Positions 16,358 to 24,296 of a stretch of 36,577 bases of DNA are shown here, in pieces. A model generated the notes under the pieces. That model saw only the letters and a list, made by a program, of their open reading frames with translations, made no database searches and was not told the origin of the DNA. Each line of letters begins with the position of its first letter. The first letter of the stretch is position 1. Both the position numbers and the translations under genes were made by a program. This DNA is from an uncultured Faecalicoccus sp. (GTDB lineage: Bacteria; Bacillota_I; Bacilli_A; Erysipelotrichales; Erysipelotrichaceae): contig NZ_CALVBG010000006.1 in NCBI RefSeq assembly GCF_944325745.1, forward strand, positions 1 to 36,577. Reading direction: 5' to 3'.

Positions 16358-19300
16358 AAGAATTTCTCCTTTACTGTCGTTAATGTTTGGATCAAAAGAT
16401 CTTTTTTCTTTTTCTTCGGGATCCGGATCTGGATCTTTTTATTTTTTAAGGTCAGATCGATCGTTCGGCTGATTTCATTGATCGTCTCAAATAAGGCAAC
16501 ACCGTCGCAAGTCGCCGAAAACGTTTCATCAAAAGTCAGAACATAAGCCTTATCTTCTTCTTTGAGACTGTCGACTCCGGGTTGATTGACAAAGAGATCA
16601 AAGCGTTTTTGTTCAAAGATCTGGCGAACATCGCCAGGGATCTTTCCAAAGAGGTCGTTGATGCGCTCTTGATACGCTTCCAGATCTTCATAACGATCAA
16701 TGGATTTGATCTTTTGATAGATGGATAATTTATCTCCGTCATTTTCGGTAAAGTTTTCCGGAATGTGACCTTGAAATCCGATGTTGGCCGTCTTGGTCAG
16801 TTCTGGTTTCTGCGGCTCGCCTTTATGGCGGGCAATCGCACTGCCTAACATTTCCAAATACAGGTCGAGACCCACTTGATCAATAAATCCGGCTTGCTGA
16901 GGCCCTAAAAGATCCCCAGCCCCGCGAATGGTCAAATCGCGCATGGCAATTTTGTAGCCGCTTCCCAAGCGCGTAAATTCTTTGATGGATTTTAAACGCT
17001 TCTGCGCTGTTTCTGTCAATTCTTTATCGGGTTGGATCATCAAATAACAATACGCGATCTTTTCTCTTCGACCGACACGGCCGCGGATCTGATACAGTTG
17101 CGACAATCCGAACCGGTCGGCATTCTCAATAATGATGGTGTTCGCATTGGCGATATCCAATCCGGTTTCGATGATCGTCGTACAGACCAAGATCTGAAAT
17201 TTCCCCTGGGCAAAATCCAGCATCGTCTCTTCGATGGTCTCTTTTTCCATTCGTCCGTGGGCCACCCCGACTTTGGCATCGGGAAATTGGGCTTGGAGCT
17301 GATTGGCAAGGATATAGATCTGCTCTATACGATTATATAAATAGAAGACTTGGCCATCGCGCGCCAATTCTCGAGAAATGATCTCTTTGATCACACTGCC
17401 GCGTTTTTCCATGATATAAGTCTGGACCGGATGGCGTCGGGCAGGCGGGGTATTGAGCTGGGAGATCGTACGAACTCCGATCAATGACATCTGTAAGGTC
17501 CGCGGGATCGGTGTAGCACTCAAAGAAAGCACATCGATCGTATTTTTCATTTCTTTGATCTTTTCTTTATGTTCTACCCCAAATCGCTGTTCCTCATCGA
17601 TGATCAAAAATCCCAGATCTTTATATTCAAAAGAAGCATTCAGTAAACGATGCGTTCCAATCACGATATCAATACGTCCGGCTTTCAGATCTTTTTGGAT
17701 CTGATGGATCTCGCGCTCCGATATAAAGCGATTGACCAGGGCAATATTCGCACCAGTATCCGCAAAGCGCTGTTGTACGGTCTGATAGTGCTGCATGCTC
17801 AAGATCGTCGTAGGACATAAAAAAGCCACTTGTTTGCCGCTGGAAATGGCTTTAAAAGCACAGCGCATCGCCACTTCGGTCTTTCCAAAACCGACATCGC
17901 CGCATAAGAGATGGTCCATCGGTTTGGGCTTTTCCATCTCTTTTTTGATTTCGGCCGTGGCCCGCAGCTGATCCGGTGTAGATTCGTAGGGAAAAGCATC
18001 TTCAAATTCTTGTTGAAGAGCATCATCCGGAGGAAAAGCATAGCCAATATCTTCATTGCGCAAAGAATACAATTCCACCAAACGAGCCGCAATTTCTTCC
18101 ACTTTTTCGGATACTTTTTCTTTGGTCTTTTTCCAGGCATTGCTTCCTAGACTAGAAAGCTGGATGCCGGCTCCTTCTTTTGAAATGTATTTTCTGACCA
18201 GCTGAAATTGTGATAACGGAACATAGAGTTCGTCGTTGTTGCGATACAGGATATAGAGATAGTCGAGTTTTTTTCCGTGTGATTCCCGGGTCACGATTCC
18301 GCAATACTGACCAATTCCATATTGTTCGTGTACGACATAATCGCCTTTTTCCAATTCCATTACATCTTCCAAGATCTTTCCTTCTTTAAAGGTCTTTTGA
18401 TAGCGATGATGGACAGGACTTTGCACAAAGAGTTCTCTGGCGGTCACCACTTGGATATCTTGTAAGATAAAGCCTTCATAGAATTCCGGTTCGATCCCTT
18501 CATAGGAAAGATCGATCGCGTTGTCTTCTAAGCATCCTTTGACTTTCTGGAGTTCTTTTTCTTCCAAGGCAAAATAGATCTTCTTTTTGCGGTCCAGTCC
18601 TTTGATCTGCATCAAAAGCGGCTGCACGGCTTTTTCCAGGCTCTGAAAAGAACTGGTCGCAAAATCTGAATGGACAAATTCATGAAAATGGATCGTCTTT
18701 CTTCCTTTTTTTAGCGATTCCAGATCCCAAAAGAGCATATATTTGGGCAAAGAGAGATGATCTTGGACTCGTTCCTGAATATAGGTAATGTTCTCTTCAT
18801 TGAGTTTCTTTAAAGCCCTTTGGACCTCTTCAATCGAACTAAAATAGATTGTTCCTTCTAAATAATCCATCAAAGAATATGTTTTTGTATAAGGAAAATA
18901 AAAATAAAGAATATTTTCTGGTTCATAACTTTCCAGATATCGCAGATCGGCTTCAATGTGATCCTGAAGCATTTCCTGATCCTGGCTTTCTTTGAGTCGT
19001 CTTTTTTCTTTTTCTAAGGAAAGTAGAACGTTCTCTTTGATTTCCTGGATCTGGTCATCGCGAAACAAGAGATCCGTTGCCGGAGAGATGTGGACCTGGG
19101 AGATCTTTTGGATCGTTCTTTGGGTTGTTTCATCGAAAAAACGAATCGATTCGATCTGGGTATCAAAAAATTCGATGCGAATCGGATGTTCATACTCTAA
19201 TGAAAAGATATCGATGATCCCGCCGCGGCTGGCAAAAGTACAAGGACGGTCGACATAATTAAGACGGGTATAGCCGATACGAATCAACTTTTCTTTTAAA

Positions 19301-19737
19301 GTATGCAGATCCAATTCCTGATCGACCGTAAGATCCATACAGTTGGATCGAAAAAAAGCAGGATCGGGCAAATAACGGGTAAATGAAGCCGTTGAACAGA
19401 TCAGCAGAAAGGGTTTCTTTCTTTGTACGATCTGGGTCAAGGTCATGATCATTTCATTTTTGTCTTCCGGGGAACTGGCAATCGCCTGAACGCGCAAACT
19501 TTCTTCCATGACAAAAAGCAGCACATCCTCCAACATCAGTGAGATGCGGCGATAGAGCTGATTGGCTTCATATTGGTTTTTCTTCACAACGACCATTGTC
19601 TGTTTTGTCTTTAAAAAAGTCGCCGTCAACATCAATGCTTCTTCCATCAAAGACAAAGAACCGATCGATTGATGTGGTTCGATACAGTTCTGAACAATTT
19701 CTTCTTTTTGCAGTCGCTCTAAGATCTCTTGATTCAA
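16336..19737 (-). CDS. mfd: Transcription-repair coupling factor Mfd
   Basis: Mfd displaces RNA polymerase stalled at DNA lesions and recruits UvrA. The 1133-residue protein has the full layout: a UvrB-like N-terminal region with FASRGGIIDIFSLEYEHP, the CarD-like RNA-polymerase interaction domain beginning EKGDYVVHEQYGIGQY, and a RecG-like translocase with Walker A GDVGFGKTE (about 612-620) and DEEQRFG (about 711-717). Motifs SATPIPRTLQMS and QIRGRVGR follow, with a C-terminal TRCF domain. The start codon is TTG with GGAG six bases before it; no better ATG lies nearby. It is 12 bases downstream of pth, the conserved Firmicutes arrangement. Confidence 0.97.
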   Translation of the reverse strand: MNQEILERLQKEEIVQNCIEPHQSIGSLSLMEEALMLTATFLKTKQTMVVVKKNQYEANQLYRRISLMLEDVLLFVMEESLRVQAIASSPEDKNEMIMTLTQIVQRKKPFLLICSTASFTRYLPDPAFFRSNCMDLTVDQELDLHTLKEKLIRIGYTRLNYVDRPCTFASRGGIIDIFSLEYEHPIRIEFFDTQIESIRFFDETTQRTIQKISQVHISPATDLLFRDDQIQEIKENVLLSLEKEKRRLKESQDQEMLQDHIEADLRYLESYEPENILYFYFPYTKTYSLMDYLEGTIYFSSIEEVQRALKKLNEENITYIQERVQDHLSLPKYMLFWDLESLKKGRKTIHFHEFVHSDFATSSFQSLEKAVQPLLMQIKGLDRKKKIYFALEEKELQKVKGCLEDNAIDLSYEGIEPEFYEGFILQDIQVVTARELFVQSPVHHRYQKTFKEGKILEDVMELEKGDYVVHEQYGIGQYCGIVTRESHGKKLDYLYILYRNNDELYVPLSQFQLVRKYISKEGAGIQLSSLGSNAWKKTKEKVSEKVEEIAARLVELYSLRNEDIGYAFPPDDALQQEFEDAFPYESTPDQLRATAEIKKEMEKPKPMDHLLCGDVGFGKTEVAMRCAFKAISSGKQVAFLCPTTILSMQHYQTVQQRFADTGANIALVNRFISEREIHQIQKDLKAGRIDIVIGTHRLLNASFEYKDLGFLIIDEEQRFGVEHKEKIKEMKNTIDVLSLSATPIPRTLQMSLIGVRTISQLNTPPARRHPVQTYIMEKRGSVIKEIISRELARDGQVFYLYNRIEQIYILANQLQAQFPDAKVGVAHGRMEKETIEETMLDFAQGKFQILVCTTIIETGLDIANANTIIIENADRFGLSQLYQIRGRVGRREKIAYCYLMIQPDKELTETAQKRLKSIKEFTRLGSGYKIAMRDLTIRGAGDLLGPQQAGFIDQVGLDLYLEMLGSAIARHKGEPQKPELTKTANIGFQGHIPENFTENDGDKLSIYQKIKSIDRYEDLEAYQERINDLFGKIPGDVRQIFEQKRFDLFVNQPGVDSLKEEDKAYVLTFDETFSATCDGVALFETINEISRTIDLTLKNKKIQIRIPKKKKKDLLIQTLTTVKEKFLCDSINS

Positions 19738-19749
19738 AATTACTCCTTC

Positions 19750-20310
19750 TTATTTTTTATTATACTGATTCATCGTATCCATAAAAGAGTGGGTCAAAGA
19801 ATAATAAGCAGCCTGGGCACTTTGTTCGATGGCTTCTTGTAAGAGAGGACTTTCTTCTTCTTTGAATTTTCCCAATACCCAGTGGATCATATCGATCTGC
19901 GGATCTTTTCCTACACCTACTCGAATACGATCAAATTCATTGGTAAAGATACATTGAATGATGCTTTTGATGCCGTTATGTCCTCCGGCACTCCCTTTTT
20001 GACGAAGACGGATCTTTCCGACCGGAAGATCGACATCATCATAGATCACCAAGACATCATGTGTGCTGATCTTATAAAAATCCATACATTGGCGCAATGC
20101 AAAACCGCTGTTATTCATGAAGGTCGTTGGTTTTAATAAGATCACATCTTCATTTTGGATCTTGGTTTTGGCAAAATAAGCCGAGAATTTTTCTTGATCA
20201 AAGCTGACTTTACAAAGATCAGCCAGCCGATCCATCACCATAAATCCTGCATTATGGCGTGTATTTTCATATTTTCTTCCAGGATTTCCTAATCCGATAC
20301 AAACTTTCAT
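19750..20310 (-). CDS. pth: Peptidyl-tRNA hydrolase
   Basis: Pth cleaves peptidyl-tRNA released by aborted translation so that the tRNA can be reused. The 186-residue protein has the family opening CIGLGNPGRKYENTRHNAGF with catalytic His about 20, and central KPTTFMNNSG and YDDVDLPVGKIRLRQKGSAGGHNG. The open frame extends back to 20388, but ATG 20310 has AAAGGA nine bases upstream and gives the true N-terminus. The upstream extension runs through the jag terminator. It heads the run pth-mfd-rqcP-nudix-HD-HAD, in which all later genes overlap or nearly touch. No clear promoter was seen; it may lie inside jag. Confidence 0.96.
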   Translation of the reverse strand: MKVCIGLGNPGRKYENTRHNAGFMVMDRLADLCKVSFDQEKFSAYFAKTKIQNEDVILLKPTTFMNNSGFALRQCMDFYKISTHDVLVIYDDVDLPVGKIRLRQKGSAGGHNGIKSIIQCIFTNEFDRIRVGVGKDPQIDMIHWVLGKFKEEESPLLQEAIEQSAQAAYYSLTHSFMDTMNQYNKK

Positions 20311-20325
20311 TTTCTGGTTCCTTTC

Positions 20326-20349
20326 AAAAAAAACGGGAAAACTTCCCGT
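20326..20349 (-). terminator. Terminator after jag
   Basis: The minus strand reads ACGGGAA, loop GTT, TTCCCGT, then a run of eight T. It sits between the jag stop codon and the pth ribosome site, three bases past the stop. The flanking A/T runs make it nearly symmetrical. Confidence 0.88.
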
Positions 20350-20351
20350 TT

Positions 20352-20978
20352 TTATTCGACTTCTTTTCCTGGAGAATACAGAATGCACAAATGACGCTGT
20401 GCTCCTTCTCCTTTTGATTGTGTCGTGATATTTTCCATATTGGCCAACGCGTTATGGATCGCTTTGCGTTCATCGGCCGGCATAGGATCTAAAGAAGCAT
20501 CAATCTTGGTACGACGCACATCTTTAGCCACGCGAACAGCCATACGTGTGATCTTTTCATAACGATCTTCTTTATAACCGTTGACATCGATCAAAACGCC
20601 GACGCGTTTTTTGAATTCGGCACTGGCGGCCGCTTTGACCAAACGATTGAATGACTGTAAAGACTTGCCGCCTTTTCCAATCATGATCCCGTTATTGGAA
20701 GTATCCACCGTGATGCGATAGAATCCATGATCATTTTCAATGGTCACCGTTCCATCCAGCTGCGCATTGTCGAAATATTGTTGAATGTAAGAAACTAGGA
20801 AGTTTTCCACATCTTTTTCGCAATATACTTCGATCTCTACGGATTTTCCAACGCCTAAGAATCCGCTTTTTTCTTCCACGATCGTATAGTGGAGTTCTTC
20901 TACCGACACACCTTTATCTTGTGCGGCTTTTTTTAAAGCTTCATCCAATGTTTTTTCTGTATAGTGTTTGAATTCCAT
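20352..20978 (-). CDS. jag: RNA-binding protein Jag (KhpB)
   Basis: This 208-residue RNA-binding protein is associated with YidC and, in streptococci and others, forms the KhpA/KhpB pair that affects cell elongation and sRNA binding. The Jag_N domain occupies about residues 1-52 (GVGKSVEIEV). The KH domain follows, with its GxxG loop in MIGKGGKSL (99-107), then an R3H domain with the RKAIH core (171-175) preceded by DPMPADE. GAGGAGG lies before the ATG. It is 15 bases downstream of yidC, the usual position, and ends the rpmH-rnpA-yidC-jag transcript at a strong terminator. Confidence 0.95.
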   Translation of the reverse strand: MEFKHYTEKTLDEALKKAAQDKGVSVEELHYTIVEEKSGFLGVGKSVEIEVYCEKDVENFLVSYIQQYFDNAQLDGTVTIENDHGFYRITVDTSNNGIMIGKGGKSLQSFNRLVKAAASAEFKKRVGVLIDVNGYKEDRYEKITRMAVRVAKDVRRTKIDASLDPMPADERKAIHNALANMENITTQSKGEGAQRHLCILYSPGKEVE

Positions 20979-20993
20979 CCTTGTTTCCTCCTC

Positions 20994-21995
20994 TTACGAC
21001 GCTTTTTTCTGTTTTACGATCATAGCGTGTAAGAACACACTGAAGCACATTCTGGTCAAAGAAGAAACTAACCAGTAGAACGCCATGGCGATTGGCCACG
21101 AAATATAAAGAATGGCAATCAGACCAGTGGAGAAATACATTGTTGTATTCATACTGTTCATGGCACTGTTGTTGGTATCCAAATATTCTTTTTTCTTGAC
21201 ATGGTCGATCTTGTCTTGGCGTTTCTTTAAGATCTGCGGCATCTTCAAAGAAACCAAAGAACAAATGATCATCAAGACATAGATCACGATATACGCAATC
21301 TCAAGATGTTGGAAGCCATATAATGGAGTCTGAGACAAGCTGATTCCCATAAAGCTTCCCAATACCACACTGCTGGCACGTGTCATCGCATAATACACAC
21401 CCATCATGATCGGCAGCTGGATCAAAGTGACCAAAAGCGTACCAAATGGATGAATGTCATATTTCTGATACAGTTTCTGCGTTTCCTGTGCCATCATCAA
21501 ACGCGAATGATCATCGGTCTTTCCGGCATATTTATTTTGGATCCGCTGCATTTCCGGCTGGATCTCCTGCATACGCTGCGAAGACATCTGGGATTTCTTC
21601 GTAAATAAGAAGACAACTCCCTGAATCAAGATCGTTGTCAAAATGATTCCCCATCCGGCATCGGTGAAAGATGCGATAATATTGATCAGCTGTGCCAAAG
21701 GCCATACGATCAATCCGGTAAACCATCCGGAGGAGAAAGCTTCTCCAAACGTCATCGGCTCGATCGTGATCAAATCATCATCATCGTATTTCGCATATTC
21801 TTTTTTCAGATCCTTATCTTCAATATCCGTAACATTGACAAGATCTTTTCTGATCTCTACTTTTTCTGAAGAAATGATCTGATCGACTTTTAATTTTCCA
21901 TCCGTTGCACGGGGACTGGAACAAGCCGTACATGTCAACAAGACAAACAGACAAAGAAATAAGATCTTCATCTTCCCTTTTAATAGATTGGCCAT
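20994..21995 (-). CDS. yidC: Membrane protein insertase YidC (Oxa1/SpoIIIJ family)
   Basis: YidC inserts membrane proteins alone or with SecYEG. The 333-residue protein begins with a lipoprotein-type signal (residues 1-24) ending TCTAC with lipidated Cys25, typical of Firmicutes YidC1, though Cys rather than Leu occupies the -3 position. The Oxa1 core has about five hydrophobic helices from residue 85 on. It includes GWGIILTTILIQGVVFLF with the hydrophilic-groove arginine region nearby and LLVTLIQLPIMMGVYYAMT. GAGG lies six bases before the ATG. It starts 3 bases after rnpA ends. The C-terminus is short and basic. Confidence 0.95.
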   Translation of the reverse strand: MANLLKGKMKILFLCLFVLLTCTACSSPRATDGKLKVDQIISSEKVEIRKDLVNVTDIEDKDLKKEYAKYDDDDLITIEPMTFGEAFSSGWFTGLIVWPLAQLINIIASFTDAGWGIILTTILIQGVVFLFTKKSQMSSQRMQEIQPEMQRIQNKYAGKTDDHSRLMMAQETQKLYQKYDIHPFGTLLVTLIQLPIMMGVYYAMTRASSVVLGSFMGISLSQTPLYGFQHLEIAYIVIYVLMIICSLVSLKMPQILKKRQDKIDHVKKKEYLDTNNSAMNSMNTTMYFSTGLIAILYISWPIAMAFYWLVSSLTRMCFSVFLHAMIVKQKKAS

Positions 21996-21998
21996 GTT

Positions 21999-22337
21999 TT
22001 ACCTCTTCATTTTCTTTTCTATCCGAATTTTATTTGTCGCAAGTTCTTTTTCGTTTTGCGCAAAATCCTGCAGGTGATAGCGAGGACGAACAATGATGAT
22101 CAGATCATACTCTTCTTTAAAATTAAAAAGATGATCGACCATGGAACGGACCTGTCGTTTTACTTTATTTCTACAAACGGCATTTCCGAGTTTTTTTCCT
22201 ACACTGATCCCTACACGAGCATGTTCTTCTTTTCGTTTCTGATAATAACAAACGAAACTATTCGAAGCCACTGACTTCTTTTGTCCGATGATCGAAGAGA
22301 ATTCATAATTTTTACAAACACGAAATGGCTTTTTCAT
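21999..22337 (-). CDS. rnpA: Ribonuclease P protein component
   Basis: RnpA binds the RNase P RNA and helps remove 5' leaders from pre-tRNAs. The 112-residue basic protein has the N-terminal Phe-Arg motif (KKPFRVCKNYEF), the substrate-binding strand (FVCYYQKR) and the RNR motif GNAVCRNKVKRQVR (51-64). AGGAGGG lies four bases before the ATG, with ATG 22337 the only sensible start. It follows rpmH by 45 bases containing a hairpin with a T-run, so its expression is probably attenuated relative to L34. Confidence 0.96.
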   Translation of the reverse strand: MKKPFRVCKNYEFSSIIGQKKSVASNSFVCYYQKRKEEHARVGISVGKKLGNAVCRNKVKRQVRSMVDHLFNFKEEYDLIIIVRPRYHLQDFAQNEKELATNKIRIEKKMKR

Positions 22338-22354
22338 GAAACCCTCCTATCAAG

Positions 22355-22381
22355 ACAAAAAAATCACCAAGGTTGGTGATT
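22355..22381 (-). terminator. Intercistronic terminator/attenuator between rpmH and rnpA
   Basis: The minus strand reads AATCACCAA, loop CC, TTGGTGATT (22362-22381), then seven T. It begins right after the rpmH stop codon and ends before the rnpA ribosome site, so much of the transcript from the strong rpmH promoter would stop here. Confidence 0.85.
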
Positions 22382-22382
22382 T

Positions 22383-22517
22383 CTATGCGGATAGTACCTT
22401 TCTTCCCTTTGCTCTTCTACGAGCCAGTACGTTACGTCCACCAACGGTTGCCATACGAGCACGGAAACCATGAGTTTTCTGGTGTTTTCTCTTACTTGGC
22501 TGATATGTTCTCTTCAT
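22383..22517 (-). CDS. rpmH: 50S ribosomal protein L34
   Basis: This 44-residue, highly basic ribosomal protein translates as [18 protein letters not shown] followed by [11 protein letters not shown] and a C-terminal [12 protein letters not shown], the complete L34 sequence. It is an rRNA-binding component of the large subunit. The start ATG at 22517 has GGGGTGA seven bases upstream and the stop is TAG. A strong promoter lies about 60 bases upstream. The gene normally sits next to dnaA; here a FemABX gene is inserted between it and oriC. Confidence 0.97.
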   Translation of the reverse strand: MKRTYQPSKRKHQKTHGFRARMATVGGRNVLARRRAKGRKVLSA

Positions 22518-22575
22518 TTTTGAGTCACCCCACAGTCTTCAAATTTTCCTTGTTTTCAAATAAGATTGCTTGACA

Positions 22576-22604
22576 ATTATAACAAGCCACTGTACCCAAG
22601 TCAA
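22576..22604 (-). promoter_or_regulatory. Strong promoter of rpmH-rnpA-yidC-jag
   Basis: The minus strand has TTGACT (22599-22604), a 17-base spacer and TATAAT (22576-22581), the best sigma-A promoter in the window. It starts only five bases past the end of the femX stop codon. Confidence 0.88.
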
Positions 22605-22608
22605 CCAA

Positions 22609-23844
22609 TTAATCGCTTGAATTTCGCTTTTTTAACATTTCATAGGCTTTTTGAGCCGGTTTAAAGAGCAGTTTGTTGACAGGCAGATCAAATTCTCCAA
22701 TAAATTCATTGATTGTCGGTGCAAAATTATCTTTAAACTTTGTTAAACCATCATCTAAAGTTCCTTCCACTCCGCCCATATTGCTCCATTGACAACCTCT
22801 ATCAAATGCCCACTGGAAATTTTCTACATATTCTTTATATTGCGGCATAAATTTTTTAAATCTTTCATCCATACCTGCATACAACATTTCACAAGTATTT
22901 CCATATTGAATACTTAAGATTCCCGCAATGGAGCTCATTTGATCCTGATTGCCCAATTCTTGAAGCATTTCATCAAATTCTTTGATATCTTTTTCTGAAG
23001 AAGCTAACTGCTCTTGTAGTTTATGAAGTTTCTTTTTCGCATTTTCCGGAGTATTTTCTATTTCTTTTTCAATTTCAGCTTTGCGGTTGTGTGCATTTTT
23101 TGAAAGTTCATATAAATTACATTGTGCTAAAAATATCACTCCGCCTTCAGGATACGCATTCAACAAGGTTTCAAAATACTCTTGATTTCGTAAGGCCACA
23201 TTTTTACGTTTTTCCGTCAATTCAACCAATCGGCTGAAATCTTCTAATAATTCTTTTTGACCATTGATAATTTGAACATTTCGACGATCTGCATCTTTGA
23301 TCAAACGTTTTGTATGTTTAGGAAGATTCTCTTTCCAATCTTGTTTGTAATAGACATTTGACTGAAAACGAGGCTGGATCGTATCCGATATCTTCATCGT
23401 AAATCCATGATGTACAGCACCTATTTCTTTAAATGTCTTTAGATATAATTCTGTATCTGGATATCTATTTTCATTATATTCTTTCGAAGAATAGTCATTC
23501 ACATGAATGGCCGGATCAAATTTTATAAATAAACAATGTCTTTTTTTGGCGATTCTTTTTAACTCTGAAAAGTAATATTTTAATAAAGGTTTGTTCTTAT
23601 AGTCCAAAATAGGTCCTCTAGGCAGATAGAACATCGTAAATCCCATTGGTAAAGATTTAATCAGTACAAGACCGGCTGCGACCAATTGGTGATTTTCATC
23701 ATAAACACCCGTATGAAGATGATCCCAGTTCTTTTTGACATCGGCCCATTGATAACTTTGCAGAAGATTACAATAAGGATGATTTTCTACAAATGCGTTA
23801 TATTCATCTTTTTGGATATTGATCTCAAAATGATAGATACTCAT
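22609..23844 (-). CDS. FemABX-family peptidoglycan bridge aminoacyltransferase
   Basis: This 411-residue protein of the FemA/FemX/MurM family adds amino acids from aminoacyl-tRNA to the stem-peptide lysine of lipid II, building the interpeptide bridge. It has two GNAT-like halves. The first contains LQSYQWADVKKNW, GFTMFYLPRGPILDY and LPKHTKRLIKDADRRNV. A charged coiled-coil arm (about 245-300, with repeated KEIE/KLHKLQEQ patterns) follows, then the second half with GNTCEMLYAGMDERFKKFMPQY. Which residue it adds cannot be told. The coding sequence looks more AT-rich than its neighbours. GGGGG lies nine bases before the ATG. It is monocistronic and sits between rpmH and oriC, an unusual place. 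Confidence 0.9.
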   Translation of the reverse strand: MSIYHFEINIQKDEYNAFVENHPYCNLLQSYQWADVKKNWDHLHTGVYDENHQLVAAGLVLIKSLPMGFTMFYLPRGPILDYKNKPLLKYYFSELKRIAKKRHCLFIKFDPAIHVNDYSSKEYNENRYPDTELYLKTFKEIGAVHHGFTMKISDTIQPRFQSNVYYKQDWKENLPKHTKRLIKDADRRNVQIINGQKELLEDFSRLVELTEKRKNVALRNQEYFETLLNAYPEGGVIFLAQCNLYELSKNAHNRKAEIEKEIENTPENAKKKLHKLQEQLASSEKDIKEFDEMLQELGNQDQMSSIAGILSIQYGNTCEMLYAGMDERFKKFMPQYKEYVENFQWAFDRGCQWSNMGGVEGTLDDGLTKFKDNFAPTINEFIGEFDLPVNKLLFKPAQKAYEMLKKRNSSD

Positions 23845-23870
23845 AGATCAAAGCCCCCTTTTTCCCTAGT

Positions 23871-23898
23871 ATTGTATCAAACCCAAAATAAATCTCAA
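23871..23898 (-). promoter_or_regulatory. Promoter of the FemABX gene
   Basis: The minus strand has TTGAGA (23893-23898), a 16-base spacer and TACAAT (23871-23876) preceded by TGA, an extended -10. It lies next to the DnaA box at 23904-23912, so DnaA binding might affect it. Confidence 0.55.
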
Positions 23899-24265
23899 TC
23901 TTTTTATCCCCAATTCTCTTTCAACCCAAAAATGGGGAAAACTTCAATAATTCCCCTTTCTTCGTTCTTTTATCCCCATTTTTTTCCTACTCTATTTTGA
24001 TTTTTTGATTCTCTAAAATACAATTTTTCAAAACATTGTGGAAAAACTTTAAAATTCTCTATTTTATCGTGATATAAGAATAAAAAATCAAGAGGATATC
24101 TCGGAGTTTTCCCCATTCTTTTTCCCCACTTTCTCAAGTTTTCCACATAGGGGAAAACTTATGAATTTTCAATTGGGAAAACTGCTGTTTTTTCAGGGGA
24201 TAAACCAAAGTTTTCCCCATTTTTTCCAAATCATCTTGACCCTTATAATTCCTAGATAATTCGTG

Positions 24266-24271
24266 TATAAT
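24266..24271 (+). promoter_or_regulatory. Candidate -10 of dnaA
   Basis: TATAAT lies 25 bases before the dnaA ATG. At 17-base spacing the -35 position holds only TTATAA; a TTGACC at 24236 is too far away. DnaA boxes end about 50 bases upstream, consistent with autoregulation. Confidence 0.45.
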
Positions 24272-24296
24272 ACTTTTGCATAAGGAGGAGATATCA

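Larger units (their letters stand above)
23845..24296. other. oriC, upstream DnaA-box cluster
   Basis: This 452-base stretch without genes, upstream of dnaA, is filled with DnaA-box-like nonamers. Canonical TTTTCCACA occurs at 24037-24045 (minus) and 24139-24147 (plus). Variant TTATCCCCA occurs at 23904-23912 and 23970-23978 (plus). Variant TTTTCCCCA occurs at 23933-23941 (minus), 24107-24115, 24120-24128 and 24211-24219 (plus). Near-boxes with one further change lie at 24149-24157, 24173-24181 and 24195-24203. A poorly boxed AT-rich stretch spans about 24001-24105. Gene orientation diverges here, as expected at an origin. Variant boxes outnumber canonical ones six to two. Confidence 0.85.

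Noticed and set aside
20311-20388. 26-residue N-terminal extension of pth
   Set aside because: It passes through the jag terminator hairpin; the family N-terminus and a ribosome site are at ATG 20310.
24001-24105. AT-rich stretch upstream of dnaA as the unwinding element
   Set aside because: It lacks an adjoining DnaA-trio repeat and GC patch; the dnaA-dnaN spacer fits better. It remains a second possibility.
24276-24296. Upstream TTG start for dnaA (seven extra residues)
   Set aside because: The extra codons are the ribosome-binding site itself (AAGGAGGAG); ATG 24297 gives the normal DnaA N-terminus.
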